Positions 37,549 through 46,458 of a stretch of DNA of 64,000 nucleotides are shown here, one piece after another. The stretch is from Pseudomonas crudilactis. GTDB taxonomy: Bacteria; Pseudomonadota; Gammaproteobacteria; Pseudomonadales; Pseudomonadaceae. The stretch is from NCBI RefSeq assembly GCF_013433315.1, contig NZ_WXVV01000007.1, positions 62,001-126,000 of the forward strand, given 5' to 3'. The position numbers were made by a program, and so were the translations under genes. Under the pieces are notes generated by a model, which saw only the letters and a list, made by a program, of their open reading frames with translations, searched no databases and was not told where the DNA came from. Each line of letters starts with the position of its first letter. Position 1 is the first letter of the stretch.

Positions 37549-37771
37549 TCAACAACACGACTCCCCTGTAGGGGTGGACGCTGCCGGATCAGGGTTTGTG
37601 GGCGGTGTTTCCGACGGGGCGGATGGCGAGTGCCAAGGCAAGGGCGATTGTTGAGTGTGTCCACGGGCTTCTAGTGAGCAACCATTGACGCGTAACGTTT
37701 CGTTTATTGCGATTTTCGTTTAATTCGAATAACGTCCCGACATTGTCTTTTCAGAAAGCTGGAAAACCATC

Positions 37772-38239
37772 ATGTCGATTGTTATTCATCCGCCGGTCAC
37801 CCTCCCCGTAGAGCGCGAGATCAAAGCCGCCATCGAGGGCCAGCGTGCCTTGGCCGCTTACCTCGCTACCCAATTCGAAACCCAGCACATACAGATCTTC
37901 GATGAGCAGAACGAAGCTCATCGTGTCGAGTTGCCAACGTCGGCCCTGCGCCTGCTTGCTGACATTCTTGCAGCGCTGGCAGAGGGCAACGCCGTTAAAG
38001 TCGTGCCAGTACACGCCGAACTGACCACCCAGGAAGCCGCTGATCTGCTCAATGTCTCACGCCCGCACATGATTAAGCTGCTGGAAAGCGGCGAGATTTC
38101 CTACCATAAAACCGGCAAGCACCGACGTGTGCGCTTTGCCGATCTGATGGATTATAAGACCCGGCGTGACAGCGCCAGCGAGCAGGCAATGATGCTTCTC
38201 GCAGAGCAGGCACAGGCACTGAGGACAGGATACGAGTGA
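37772..38239 (+). CDS. Excisionase-type DNA-binding antitoxin partner of a PIN toxin
   Basis: 155 aa. The N-terminal half is an alpha-helical domain (PVEREIKAAIEGQRALAAYL). The C-terminal half is an HTH_17/excisionase DNA-binding domain (LTTQEAADLLNVSRPHMIKL, then LESGEISYHKTGKHRRVRFA). This domain pair occurs directly upstream of PIN-domain genes and is taken as the antitoxin. Its stop overlaps the GTG that once began the toxin gene. It looks intact. Confidence 0.85.
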   Translation: MSIVIHPPVTLPVEREIKAAIEGQRALAAYLATQFETQHIQIFDEQNEAHRVELPTSALRLLADILAALAEGNAVKVVPVHAELTTQEAADLLNVSRPHMIKLLESGEISYHKTGKHRRVRFADLMDYKTRRDSASEQAMMLLAEQAQALRTGYE

Positions 38240-38824
38240 GGCATTCCTCCTTCACGGCTGCCTCGCCAATAAAGAGCCGATGCATGTGTTTTGTACCCTA
38301 CGCCGCTAAGAGACTTTTTGATGTGGCTTGCCCTCTCGGGGCGGTTCCGGGCGCGATGGAGCAAGGAGATTCACAGCGAATGGAAACGCAATCTATTGAA
38401 GAACCGCACTGACCTGACCATGGAACAACTGGATCGTACGTCTGAATTGATGGACCGCGCGATCCCCGAAGCTTGCGTCTGCGACTACGAAGAACTGGTC
38501 AACGGATTGTCATTGCCCGATCAGGATGACCGTCATGTACTGGCGGCAGCCATTCGCTGTGGTGCAGGCGTCATCGTGACGTTCAACTTGAAAGACTTTC
38601 CCGATACGCAGCTCGCCCCTTTTGGTATCGAAGCACAGCATCCCGATGAGTTCGTCGAAAACCTGTTCCATCTTGATTCGGCAGCAGTTGTCGCTGCCGC
38701 CCAAAAGCAGCGAAAACAACTGAAAACGCCAGCGATGGATGTCGAGTCGTTTTTGCGATTACTGCAACGACAAGGATTGACCCAGTCGGTCCAAGCGCTT
38801 GAAGGTTATCGCGCCATTCTCTGA
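38236..38824 (+). pseudogene. PIN-domain (VapC-like) toxin with disrupted N-terminus
   Basis: The gene should start at the GTG at 38236 (reads MRHSSFTA), overlapping the antitoxin stop, and continue as a YDACVLYP-type PIN strand. DACVLYPTPLRDFLMWLA is present, but in another frame and after an in-frame TAA at 38270-38272. About 13 extra bases (net) lie between the FT codons and GATGCA. The downstream frame is open to 38824 with DQDDRHVLAAAIRCGAG and FNLKDFP. A protein from TTG 38291 (177 aa) would lack the first catalytic Asp, so nuclease activity is probably lost. The comparison with intact homologues is from memory of the family. Confidence 0.7.
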
Positions 38825-38846
38825 AGCATTCAGCACAAACGACAGA

Positions 38847-38877
38847 CAAAAAAACGGCGATCCAAAGATCGCCGTTT
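38847..38877 (-). terminator. Intrinsic terminator (strong on minus strand)
   Basis: An 11-base-pair stem AAACGGCGATC / GATCGCCGTTT with loop CAAA. On the minus strand it ends in a run of seven T, four bases after the lipoprotein stop. On the plus strand it can also serve the PIN gene, though the T-run is short. Confidence 0.85.
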
Positions 38878-38880
38878 CAT

Positions 38881-39285
38881 TCACTGCCCGAACTGCTTGC
38901 CCAACCCCGGTGGCACGCCGTGGATGTTGGTGTCTTCCCACGGGCCGTTCGGGCTGACGGAGCGGCTCCAGCCGTTGTTCCAACGGTAGTAGGTGCGCTG
39001 GCGGTAGAAGGTGTTGGTCTGGTCGTCGAGGACGTAGACGCCGAGTTTTTGGTCCCAGTGGCTGTTGCCGCCCGGTGGCGGGGCGAAGCTGGCCGAGGTG
39101 CGCGGGACGGGTTTTGCCGGTTTCGCCGGGATGCTTTTGCCAGGTGTTGGCGAGGTCGATGGGGTCGGGCTTGGCTGCGACGGCGGGATTGGCGGCAGGT
39201 TGGTGGTCGGTTCCGGTCGTTGCACCGCACATGCACTCAAGCCCAGGGCCAGTGTGAGGACTGTGATTCGGGCGATGGTGTGCAT
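38881..39285 (-). CDS. Small Pro-rich lipoprotein, unknown function
   Basis: 134 aa. Signal peptide with lipobox LSAC (C19). A Pro/Ser/Thr-rich low-complexity linker (about 24-66) leads to a C-terminal domain with WDQKLGVYVLDDQTNTFYRQ and RTYYRWNNGWSRS, the look of a small envelope domain with aromatic repeats. It is 25 bases downstream of ccmI and may be read as the last gene of the ccm operon. No function is known to me. Confidence 0.85.
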   Translation of the reverse strand: MHTIARITVLTLALGLSACAVQRPEPTTNLPPIPPSQPSPTPSTSPTPGKSIPAKPAKPVPRTSASFAPPPGGNSHWDQKLGVYVLDDQTNTFYRQRTYYRWNNGWSRSVSPNGPWEDTNIHGVPPGLGKQFGQ

Positions 39286-39310
39286 GGCGGTGCTTTCCTG
39301 TTGTGTCCGG

Positions 39311-40513
39311 CTATTTGTCCGGGCTGTCGATGGTCAGTTTTTGTAGCGCAGTGGTGCTGCTGGCCAGAGGGCCGCTGCGACCGACCCATTCGCCGGCAGT
39401 CGGCTGGCCGGCACGGGAGATGCGCGCAACCAGTTGGACTTCAGGGAAGTTCGACAGTTTCAACTGCGGCATCATTGCGTCAGCATCGCCCAGTTCGACG
39501 GTCACCGGCAGATCGGCCACGGTCAGGCGTTTGGCCGCCAGCGGTGCCGGTGGACCGGAGGTGGCGCGGGCGAAAATGAACACGCTGTCACCCGGTTGCA
39601 CTTTGCTTCTGAGTTCGCTGGCCAGATCGACGCTGACTTTCAACAGCGCGGCTTTCGCAGCTACCGGTGCCTGAGCAACCTTGCCACCACTGGCCTCCAG
39701 ACGCTCGGCGGCGCGTTTGATCCCGCCTTGCAGCGCGGCGCGGGAATTGTCCTCCGGCGGCAATTGCGCCAGCAAGCGGGTCCAGAAGTCGATCGCTTCC
39801 TGATAACGCTCGCCTTCGAACGCGGCGATACCGAGCAGACCGAGGCTGGTAACTTCTTTCGGATCAGCCTTCAGCGCTTCGTCGGTCAGCGCCTGTATCT
39901 TCGCCGACCATTTCTTGCCATCCGCAAAGTACTGCGCCTGCGCCCACTGACCGAGCAGTTCCGGTTGACGACCGGCCAGATTGGCAGCGCGCTCAAACAT
40001 CTTCGCCGCGTCCGCCGGGCGCTCTTGCGCCATGTAGGTACGACCGAGGAAATACAGGCCTTCGGCAGAATCCGGTTGCGCCGCAACAGCACGCTCCAGA
40101 CGCTGGGTCATCTCTTCCATCGACTGCGGCGCCTGGGCGAATTCTCGGGTCAGTTCGACCTTGTCGGCAGCACCGAAGTGCATATACAGGCCCAGACCCA
40201 ACACCGGCACCAACACCGCCGCCAGCAACGGCAACGGCTTACCCAGTTTTGAGATACGCGGCGCGGCAACACCTTCGGTATCGGCCAGCAACTCACGTGC
40301 AGCCTCGGCACGACCGCTGTCCATTTGCGCCGCGTCGAGCACGCCTTCAGCCTGTTGCGATTGCAACTCGGCGACACGCTCCTGATACAACGCGACGTTC
40401 AGGGCCGTCCGATCCTCTTCACGCTGGGCGCGACGTTCACGTAACACCGGGATCAGCAGAAAACTCAGGGCGACCAGAAGCAACAGCCCTGCGGCAAGCC
40501 AGAAATCAATCAT
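39311..40513 (-). CDS. ccmI: Cytochrome c maturation protein CcmI (CycH)
   Basis: Chaperone that presents apocytochrome c to the CcmF/CcmH haem ligation machinery. 400 aa: two N-terminal transmembrane helices (about 4-24 and 93-112) flank a cytoplasmic leucine-zipper-like segment ([20 protein letters not shown]). A periplasmic TPR region follows ([40 protein letters not shown]), then a C-terminal beta-rich domain. The ATG overlaps the ccmH stop. Confidence 0.93.
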   Translation of the reverse strand: MIDFWLAAGLLLLVALSFLLIPVLRERRAQREEDRTALNVALYQERVAELQSQQAEGVLDAAQMDSGRAEAARELLADTEGVAAPRISKLGKPLPLLAAVLVPVLGLGLYMHFGAADKVELTREFAQAPQSMEEMTQRLERAVAAQPDSAEGLYFLGRTYMAQERPADAAKMFERAANLAGRQPELLGQWAQAQYFADGKKWSAKIQALTDEALKADPKEVTSLGLLGIAAFEGERYQEAIDFWTRLLAQLPPEDNSRAALQGGIKRAAERLEASGGKVAQAPVAAKAALLKVSVDLASELRSKVQPGDSVFIFARATSGPPAPLAAKRLTVADLPVTVELGDADAMMPQLKLSNFPEVQLVARISRAGQPTAGEWVGRSGPLASSTTALQKLTIDSPDK

Positions 40514-40980
40514 TCTTGGTTTTTATCCAACAGTTGGTCGAGGCGCTGACGCTCATCGGCGCTAAGCGATTGCGGAGTTTCGGCGCGCTGGCCGCGACGA
40601 CGGCGGACGATCACCGCGATCACCACCAAACCACCGAGCAGCAGACCGGCCGGGCCGAACCACAGCAGTGCGGTCTTGGCATTGAGCGCCGGTTTGTAGC
40701 GGACGAAATCACCGTAGCGATCAACCATGAAATCGATGATCTGCTGGTTGTCCTTGCCCTCGCCGAGCATGCGGAAAATCTCTTTGCGCAGGTCAGCGGC
40801 AATCGGTGCGTTGGAGTCGGCGATGTCCTGGTTCTGGCACTTGGGGCAGCGCAGTTCCTTGGTCAGTTCACGGAAACGCTCGCGATCACCTTCTTTGGCG
40901 AACTCGTAAGTATCGATGGCGGCATGGGCGACACCGGTCAGACTCAAGCCCAACACGGCAGCGGCTAAAAAACGCTTCAT
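40510..40980 (-). CDS. ccmH: Cytochrome c maturation protein CcmH (CycL)
   Basis: Membrane-tethered thioredoxin-like reductant of the apocytochrome CxxCH disulfide. 156 aa with a signal peptide ([20 protein letters not shown]), the redox motif [16 protein letters not shown] (C45 and C48), and one C-terminal transmembrane helix (about 103-123). It overlaps both ccmG and ccmI by four bases. It is the short CcmH form, with CcmI separate. Confidence 0.96.
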   Translation of the reverse strand: MKRFLAAAVLGLSLTGVAHAAIDTYEFAKEGDRERFRELTKELRCPKCQNQDIADSNAPIAADLRKEIFRMLGEGKDNQQIIDFMVDRYGDFVRYKPALNAKTALLWFGPAGLLLGGLVVIAVIVRRRRGQRAETPQSLSADERQRLDQLLDKNQE

Positions 40981-41513
40981 GGCTTGGCCTCATCGACCAG
41001 CGCCTGATATTTCGCGGCGAGTTTTTCGCGCCAGACCTGCTCATCGATCACGCCGACGTACTTGTCGCGGATGATGCCCTTGGCGTCGATGAAGAAGGTT
41101 TCCGGCGCGCCGTAGACACCGAGGTTCAGGCCCAGCGAGCCTTCGTCGTCGCGGATATCCAGCACATACGGATTGTGGAATTCGGCGAGCCACTTCAAGG
41201 CATCGGCGTTGGTGTCCTTGTAGTTGATGCCGTAAATCACCACGCCGCGCTCGGCGAGTTTGTTCAGCACCGGATGCTCGACCCGGCAGGAAATGCACCA
41301 GGTGCCCCAGACGTTGACCAGCGCCGGTTTGCCGAGGATGTCAGCCTTGGTCAGGCTCTTGTCGCCCTGCACGTTGGGCAGGGAAAACTCCGGGAACGGC
41401 TTGTTGATCATCGCCGACGGCAGCTCCGCCGGATCGAGGTACAGACCGCGATAAAGAAACACCGCCACCAGCAGGAAAATCGCCAGTGGCACCAGCATCA
41501 ACCAACGTCTCAT
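40977..41513 (-). CDS. ccmG: Thiol:disulfide interchange protein CcmG (DsbE)
   Basis: Periplasmic membrane-anchored thioredoxin that keeps the apocytochrome or CcmH thiols reduced. 178 aa with an N-terminal anchor (about 4-22) and then the thioredoxin fold with active site WGTWCISCRVEHP (C73 and C76) and YGAPETFFIDAKG (cis-Pro region). Four-base overlaps with ccmF and ccmH. Confidence 0.96.
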   Translation of the reverse strand: MRRWLMLVPLAIFLLVAVFLYRGLYLDPAELPSAMINKPFPEFSLPNVQGDKSLTKADILGKPALVNVWGTWCISCRVEHPVLNKLAERGVVIYGINYKDTNADALKWLAEFHNPYVLDIRDDEGSLGLNLGVYGAPETFFIDAKGIIRDKYVGVIDEQVWREKLAAKYQALVDEAKP

Positions 41514-43498
41514 GCAGCCGCTCCCGTCATGCCCAGGGCTTCACGCACCTTGGCTTTCACCTTGACCCGATAACGTCGATCCAGCGCCGCCAGCAAACCA
41601 CCGAAGCCGGTGAGCAGCCCGCCGAACCAGATCCAGCGCACGAACGGTTTGACGTGCACCCGCACCGCCCACGCGCCATTTTCCAGCGGTTCACCGAGGG
41701 CAACGTAAAGGTCACGGGTGAAACCGGCATCGATGCCGGCTTCGGTCATCATCGAACTTTGCACGGTGTACAGACGTTTTTCCGGGTGCAGTACGCTGAT
41801 TTCCTTGCCGTCGCGGATCACGCGAATGGTGCCTTTGTCCGAGGTGAAGTTCGGCCCTTCGAAGTGCTTGGCGCCTTCGAAAATAAAGTGATAACCGGCC
41901 AGGTCCATCGACTCGCCCGGCGCCAGACGCAGGTCGCGTTCGGCACTGTTCTGGCTCGACAACACCACGCCCAACGCACACACAGCGATGCCGAGGTGGG
42001 CGATCTGCATGCCCCAATAGCTGCGGGTCAGGGTTGGCAGGCCTTTGATCAAGCCCTTGTGGCGAGTCTTGTCGACGATGTCGCGCGCACCGGCGAGCAA
42101 CACCCACGCGGCGAGCAGGAAGGTCGCGATCACTGCCCAGTTGAAATCGCCGTAAGCGACACCAGCCACCACGGCCAGCGCGACGCTGCCGAGCAATACC
42201 GGGGTCAGCATGCCGGCCAGCCATTTCACCGGCGTGTCTTTCCAGCGCACGATCACCCCGATCGCCATTACCACCATCAGCAATCCCATCAATGGGATGA
42301 ACAGCGCGTTGAAGTACGGCGGGCCAACCGACATCTTGGCGCCGCTCAGGGCATCGAGAATCAGCGGGTACAGCGTGCCGAGCAGGATCATCGACGCGGC
42401 GACGACCAGCACCAGGTTGTTGCCCAGCAGCAGGGTTTCCCGCGACCACAGGTTGAAACCGACCTGACTCTTCACCACTGGAGCACGCAGGGCGAACAGC
42501 GTCAGCGAGCCGCCGACCACGAACAACAGGAAGATCAGGATGAACACGCCGCGCTCCGGATCGGAAGCAAACGCGTGTACCGAGGTCAGCACGCCGGAAC
42601 GCACAAGGAACGTCCCGAGCAGGCTCAGCGAGAACGCGGCAATCGCCAACAACACCGTCCAGCTCTTGAACACGCCACGTTTTTCCGTAACCGCCAGCGA
42701 GTGAATCAGCGCGGTGCCGACCAGCCAAGGCATGAAGGAGGCGTTTTCCACCGGATCCCAGAACCACCAGCCACCCCAGCCGAGTTCGTAATACGCCCAC
42801 CACGAACCGAGGGTGATGCCGATGCCGAGGAAGGCCCAGGCGACGATGGTCCACGGGCGCGACCAACGTGCCCACGCGGCATCAAGGCGACCGCCCATCA
42901 ACGCGGCGATGGCGAAGGCGAACGCCACCGAAAAGCCGACGTAGCCCATGTACAACATTGGCGGGTGAACGATCAGGCCGATGTCTTGCAACAACGGATT
43001 CAAGTCGGCGCCATTGCTGGGCATTTGCGGCAGGATGCGTTTGAACGGGTTGGACGTGAGGATCAGAAACAGCAGGAAACCGGTGCTGATCATGCCCATC
43101 ACCGCCAGTACACGAGCGAGCATGACTTGCGGCAACTGCCGCGAGAACACCGACACCGCGAAGGTCCAGCCGCCGAGGATCAACGCCCACAACAGCAACG
43201 AACCTTCGTGGGCGCCCCACACGGCGCTAAATTTGTAATACCACGGCAACGCGGTATTGGAGTTGTTTGCCACGTAGGCGACGGAGAAGTCATCGGTCAT
43301 GAACGCGTAGGTCAGAATGCCGAACGCGAACAGCAGAAAGGCAAACTGCCCCCACGCGGCTGGCTGGGCCAGGCTCATCCAGAAACGGTCGCCGCGCCAG
43401 GCACCGACCAATGGCACCACGGCCTGCACCAGCGCAAAACACAGGGCCAGAATCATCGCCAGATGGCCGAGCTCAGGAATAAAAATTGCCGAGGTCAT
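41510..43498 (-). CDS. ccmF: Haem lyase subunit CcmF
   Basis: Large inner-membrane subunit of the haem ligation complex. 662 aa, about 15 transmembrane helices. The haem-handling WWD domain reads GWGGWWFWDPVENASFMPWL. Other landmarks are NNSNTALPWYYKFSAVWGAH near the N-terminus and the conserved HLGIAVCALGVVLSS. It begins three bases after ccmE and overlaps ccmG. Confidence 0.97.
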   Translation of the reverse strand: MTSAIFIPELGHLAMILALCFALVQAVVPLVGAWRGDRFWMSLAQPAAWGQFAFLLFAFGILTYAFMTDDFSVAYVANNSNTALPWYYKFSAVWGAHEGSLLLWALILGGWTFAVSVFSRQLPQVMLARVLAVMGMISTGFLLFLILTSNPFKRILPQMPSNGADLNPLLQDIGLIVHPPMLYMGYVGFSVAFAFAIAALMGGRLDAAWARWSRPWTIVAWAFLGIGITLGSWWAYYELGWGGWWFWDPVENASFMPWLVGTALIHSLAVTEKRGVFKSWTVLLAIAAFSLSLLGTFLVRSGVLTSVHAFASDPERGVFILIFLLFVVGGSLTLFALRAPVVKSQVGFNLWSRETLLLGNNLVLVVAASMILLGTLYPLILDALSGAKMSVGPPYFNALFIPLMGLLMVVMAIGVIVRWKDTPVKWLAGMLTPVLLGSVALAVVAGVAYGDFNWAVIATFLLAAWVLLAGARDIVDKTRHKGLIKGLPTLTRSYWGMQIAHLGIAVCALGVVLSSQNSAERDLRLAPGESMDLAGYHFIFEGAKHFEGPNFTSDKGTIRVIRDGKEISVLHPEKRLYTVQSSMMTEAGIDAGFTRDLYVALGEPLENGAWAVRVHVKPFVRWIWFGGLLTGFGGLLAALDRRYRVKVKAKVREALGMTGAAA

Positions 43499-43501
43499 CG
43501 A

Positions 43502-43957
43502 TCAACCCTCCTTCGCAGGCGTTGGTGCCGATTGACCACTGTCTTTCAAGGCTTTGGTCACTTCCGGCGGCATGTACTTCTCGTCGTGCTTGGCCAGCAC
43601 TTCATCGGCCACCACCACGCCGTCGGCGTTGATCTTGCCGAGGGCGACGATGCCCTGCCCTTCGCGGAACAGATCCGGGAGGATGCCGCGATAGGCGATG
43701 GTCACGGACTTGTTGAAATCGGTGACAACAAATTTGACGTCCAGCGAGTCCGGCGAACGTTGCAGCGAGCCCTTCTCGACCATCCCGCCGGCGCGGATAC
43801 GCGTGTCTTGCGGCGCTTCGCCGTTGGCGATCTGGGTCGGCGTGTAGAACAGATTGATGTTCTGCTGCAGGGCGCTGAGGGCCAGGCCGACGGCAGCGCC
43901 GACCCCGACCAGGATGGCCAGAATGATGATCAGACGTTTCTTGCGCAGCGGATTCAC
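43502..43957 (-). CDS. ccmE: Haem chaperone CcmE
   Basis: Periplasmic haem chaperone, membrane anchored, that binds haem covalently before passing it to CcmF. 151 aa with an N-terminal anchor (about 9-29), the OB-fold ([40 protein letters not shown]) and the haem-binding [13 protein letters not shown] (H124, Y128). It overlaps ccmD by four bases. Confidence 0.96.
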   Translation of the reverse strand: MNPLRKKRLIIILAILVGVGAAVGLALSALQQNINLFYTPTQIANGEAPQDTRIRAGGMVEKGSLQRSPDSLDVKFVVTDFNKSVTIAYRGILPDLFREGQGIVALGKINADGVVVADEVLAKHDEKYMPPEVTKALKDSGQSAPTPAKEG

Positions 43958-44130
43958 TTGCCGTTCTCCCGGCGCAGACGACGCGCCTCTTGTTGCAGAT
44001 AGCGCTTGCGGGCCGCAATCGGCGCCACCACGTTGAGGATCAGCACCGCCAGACAGATGCCGTAGGCCGACCAGACATACAGGCCATGATGGCCCATGGC
44101 GAGGAAGTCGCCGAATGAAGCAAAACTCAT
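43954..44130 (-). CDS. ccmD: Haem exporter protein CcmD
   Basis: 58 aa, single transmembrane helix with the family pattern [20 protein letters not shown] followed by [15 protein letters not shown] and a basic tail. Small adaptor that helps release holo-CcmE from CcmABC. I start at the ATG overlapping the ccmC stop (ATGA), not at the upstream in-frame ATG inside ccmC. Confidence 0.92.
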   Translation of the reverse strand: MSFASFGDFLAMGHHGLYVWSAYGICLAVLILNVVAPIAARKRYLQQEARRLRRENGK

Positions 44131-44882
44131 CGAGCGGCCTCCAGACTGTGCTGCACTTCTTCTTTCACCCAACTGGCGCGGGCTTCGCGCTTGAGCACTT
44201 CAAGGCGCATGCGCAGCAACAGCACGGCGCCGAAGAAGCAGTAGAAACCCAGCACCGTCAGCAGCAGTGGCAGCCACATTTCCGCCGGCATCGCCGGTTT
44301 TTCGGTGAGGGTGAAGGTCGCGCCCTGGTGCAGGGTGTTCCACCACTCCACCGAGTATTTGATGATCGGGATGTTGATCACGCCGACGATGGCCAGCACG
44401 GCGCAGGCCTTGGCGGCGCTGTCGCGGTTGCTGATGGCATTGCCCAGCGCGATCACGCCGAAATACAGGAACAGCAGAATCAGCATCGAGGTCAGGCGCG
44501 CGTCCCAGACCCACCACGAACCCCAGGTCGGTTTGCCCCAGATCGCCCCGGTGACCAGCGCCACGGCGGTCATCCACGCGCCGATCGGTGCGGCGCATTG
44601 CAGGGCGACATCGGCCAATTTCATCTTCCACACCAGCCCGACCACACCACACACCGCCAGCATCACGTAGATCGACTGAGCGAGCATCGCGGCAGGCACG
44701 TGGATGTAGATGATGCGAAAGCTGTTGCCTTGCTGATAATCCGGCGGCGCGAAGGCCAGGCCCCAAACGACGCCGACGCCGATCAGCAGCAACGCTGCGA
44801 TGCTCAGCCACGGCAAGAACTTGCTGCTGATGCCGTAGAACCACTTGGGCGAGCCGAGCTTGTGAAACCAGGTCCAGTTCAT
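44127..44882 (-). CDS. ccmC: Haem exporter protein CcmC
   Basis: Inner-membrane protein that loads haem on CcmE. 251 aa, six transmembrane helices, with the WWD motif [20 protein letters not shown] flanked by conserved histidines ([12 protein letters not shown] and [11 protein letters not shown]). I chose the ATG at [10 protein letters not shown], which has GGA six bases upstream; an ATG nine codons earlier lacks one. There are 78 bases between ccmB and this gene. Confidence 0.95.
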   Translation of the reverse strand: MNWTWFHKLGSPKWFYGISSKFLPWLSIAALLLIGVGVVWGLAFAPPDYQQGNSFRIIYIHVPAAMLAQSIYVMLAVCGVVGLVWKMKLADVALQCAAPIGAWMTAVALVTGAIWGKPTWGSWWVWDARLTSMLILLFLYFGVIALGNAISNRDSAAKACAVLAIVGVINIPIIKYSVEWWNTLHQGATFTLTEKPAMPAEMWLPLLLTVLGFYCFFGAVLLLRMRLEVLKREARASWVKEEVQHSLEAAR

Positions 44883-44960
44883 ACTGTTTCCATCACGGGT
44901 GCCGCTCATCGGTGTGAGCAGTCTCAGGGTCTTTGCTGGTTAAATTTTAACCAGACCTCA

Positions 44961-45629
44961 TTATTCGCCGACGCTGATCTTCAGGCCAGCCGCTATTGCA
45001 AAAGGTGTCAGGGTGATCGCCAGGGCGGTCAGGCTACCCAGCCACAGCAGATACCCGGTCGCCGGCATGCCTTGCAAGGCGGCCTGCAAGGCGCCACTGC
45101 CAAGGATCAACACCGGGATGTACAACGGCAGAATCAGCAGCGCCAGCAACAGGCCGCCACGCTTCAAACCGACCGTCAGTGCCGCGCCCACCGCGCCGAG
45201 CAAGCTCAGTACCGGTGTGCCCAACAGCAACGAAAGCAACAAAACCGGCAGACAGGCGGCAGGCAAACCGAGCATCAACGCCAGCAGCGGTGAGAGCAGA
45301 ACCAGTGCCAGACCGGAGAAGAGCCAGTGTGCCAGCACCTTGGCCAAGACCAGAAGTGGCAGCGGGTGCGACGAAAGGACCCACTGTTCCAGGGATCCGT
45401 CTTCGAAATCACTGCGGAACAGCCCGTCCAGCGAGAGCAGGACCGACAACAGCGCCGCCACCCAGACTAACCCGGGGGACAGGTTTTGCAACACTTGAGT
45501 TTCTGGGCCGACGGCCAGCGGGAACAAAGCGATGACGATGGCGAAGAAAATCAGTGGATTGGCCAGTTCCGCCGGGCGGCGAAACAGCAATCGGGATTCA
45601 CGGGCAACCAGCAGGCCAAACACACTCAT
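44961..45629 (-). CDS. ccmB: Haem exporter permease CcmB
   Basis: Permease partner of CcmA; the complex uses ATP to release haem-loaded CcmE from CcmC. 222 aa, six transmembrane helices, N-terminal [20 protein letters not shown] and the motif [20 protein letters not shown] typical of CcmB. It overlaps the ccmA stop by four bases. Confidence 0.96.
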   Translation of the reverse strand: MSVFGLLVARESRLLFRRPAELANPLIFFAIVIALFPLAVGPETQVLQNLSPGLVWVAALLSVLLSLDGLFRSDFEDGSLEQWVLSSHPLPLLVLAKVLAHWLFSGLALVLLSPLLALMLGLPAACLPVLLLSLLLGTPVLSLLGAVGAALTVGLKRGGLLLALLILPLYIPVLILGSGALQAALQGMPATGYLLWLGSLTALAITLTPFAIAAGLKISVGE

Positions 45630-46261
45630 ACTGCCCAGTTCCCCAGATCGATATCACGATAACCGGCCGGCATCCGGCTCAGCGTGTGGTGCGTGGTCAA
45701 CACCACCAGACCGCCGCGTTCGCAGTGCCCGGCCAGATGTTCTTCGAGCTGCGCCACGCCCTGTTTGTCTAGTGCGGTGAACGGCTCATCGAGAATCCAC
45801 AACGGCGGGCTGTCGAGATACAAGCGCGCCAGCGCCACGCGACGTTGTTGGCCGGCGGACAGGCTGTGGCAGGGAACATCTTCGAAACCGCGCAATCCTA
45901 CAGCTGCCAGCGCTTGCCAGATGGCCTCGCGTTCGGCGGGATGATGCAGGGCGCAGAGCCACGACAGATTCTCTTCCGGGGTCAGCAAATCCTTGATCCC
46001 GGCGGCGTGACCGATCCACAGCAGGTTGCGTGCGAGTTCGCTGCGTTGTTCGGTCAGCGGCTGGCCATTGAGCAGGACTTGCCCGGCGGTCGGCTGCATC
46101 AGTCCCGAAAGCAGGCGCAAAAGGCTGGTCTTGCCGCTGCCGTTGGGTCCGCTGATCTGCACCATATCGCCACTGGCGAGTCTCAATTCGAGATTTTCGA
46201 AGAGCAGCCGCAGATCACGTTCACACGCGAGGGCAACGGTTTGCAGGACAGGACTGGTCAA
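45626..46261 (-). CDS. ccmA: Haem exporter ATPase CcmA
   Basis: ABC ATPase of the cytochrome c maturation system. 211 aa with Walker [17 protein letters not shown], a signature-like [20 protein letters not shown], Walker [13 protein letters not shown] and the switch His in VVLTTHHTL. First gene of the ccm operon, divergent from fliK across about 200 bases in which I see no gene. Confidence 0.97.
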   Translation of the reverse strand: MTSPVLQTVALACERDLRLLFENLELRLASGDMVQISGPNGSGKTSLLRLLSGLMQPTAGQVLLNGQPLTEQRSELARNLLWIGHAAGIKDLLTPEENLSWLCALHHPAEREAIWQALAAVGLRGFEDVPCHSLSAGQQRRVALARLYLDSPPLWILDEPFTALDKQGVAQLEEHLAGHCERGGLVVLTTHHTLSRMPAGYRDIDLGNWAV

Positions 46262-46458
46262 GGGATCACGGGCCTTATACGGTTCAAGTCGGCTCTGGCG
46301 CGGCCGTTAAAGAGATGCAGCATAGATGCATTGACGGCTCGATCTAGAGAGCTGGGTCAAACAATTGCTATGTTTTTTATTCGAAGCGCAAGACGGGCGG
46401 CATTATACATGTCGTGCCTTACTCTCAAGAGTGCATTTTCCTCAGGTTGTGTCCGCGT

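Noticed and set aside
41486..44002. 838-codon plus-strand open frame opposite ccmE-ccmF
   Set aside because: A His/Gln/Arg-rich shadow of the ccm genes with no start signal.
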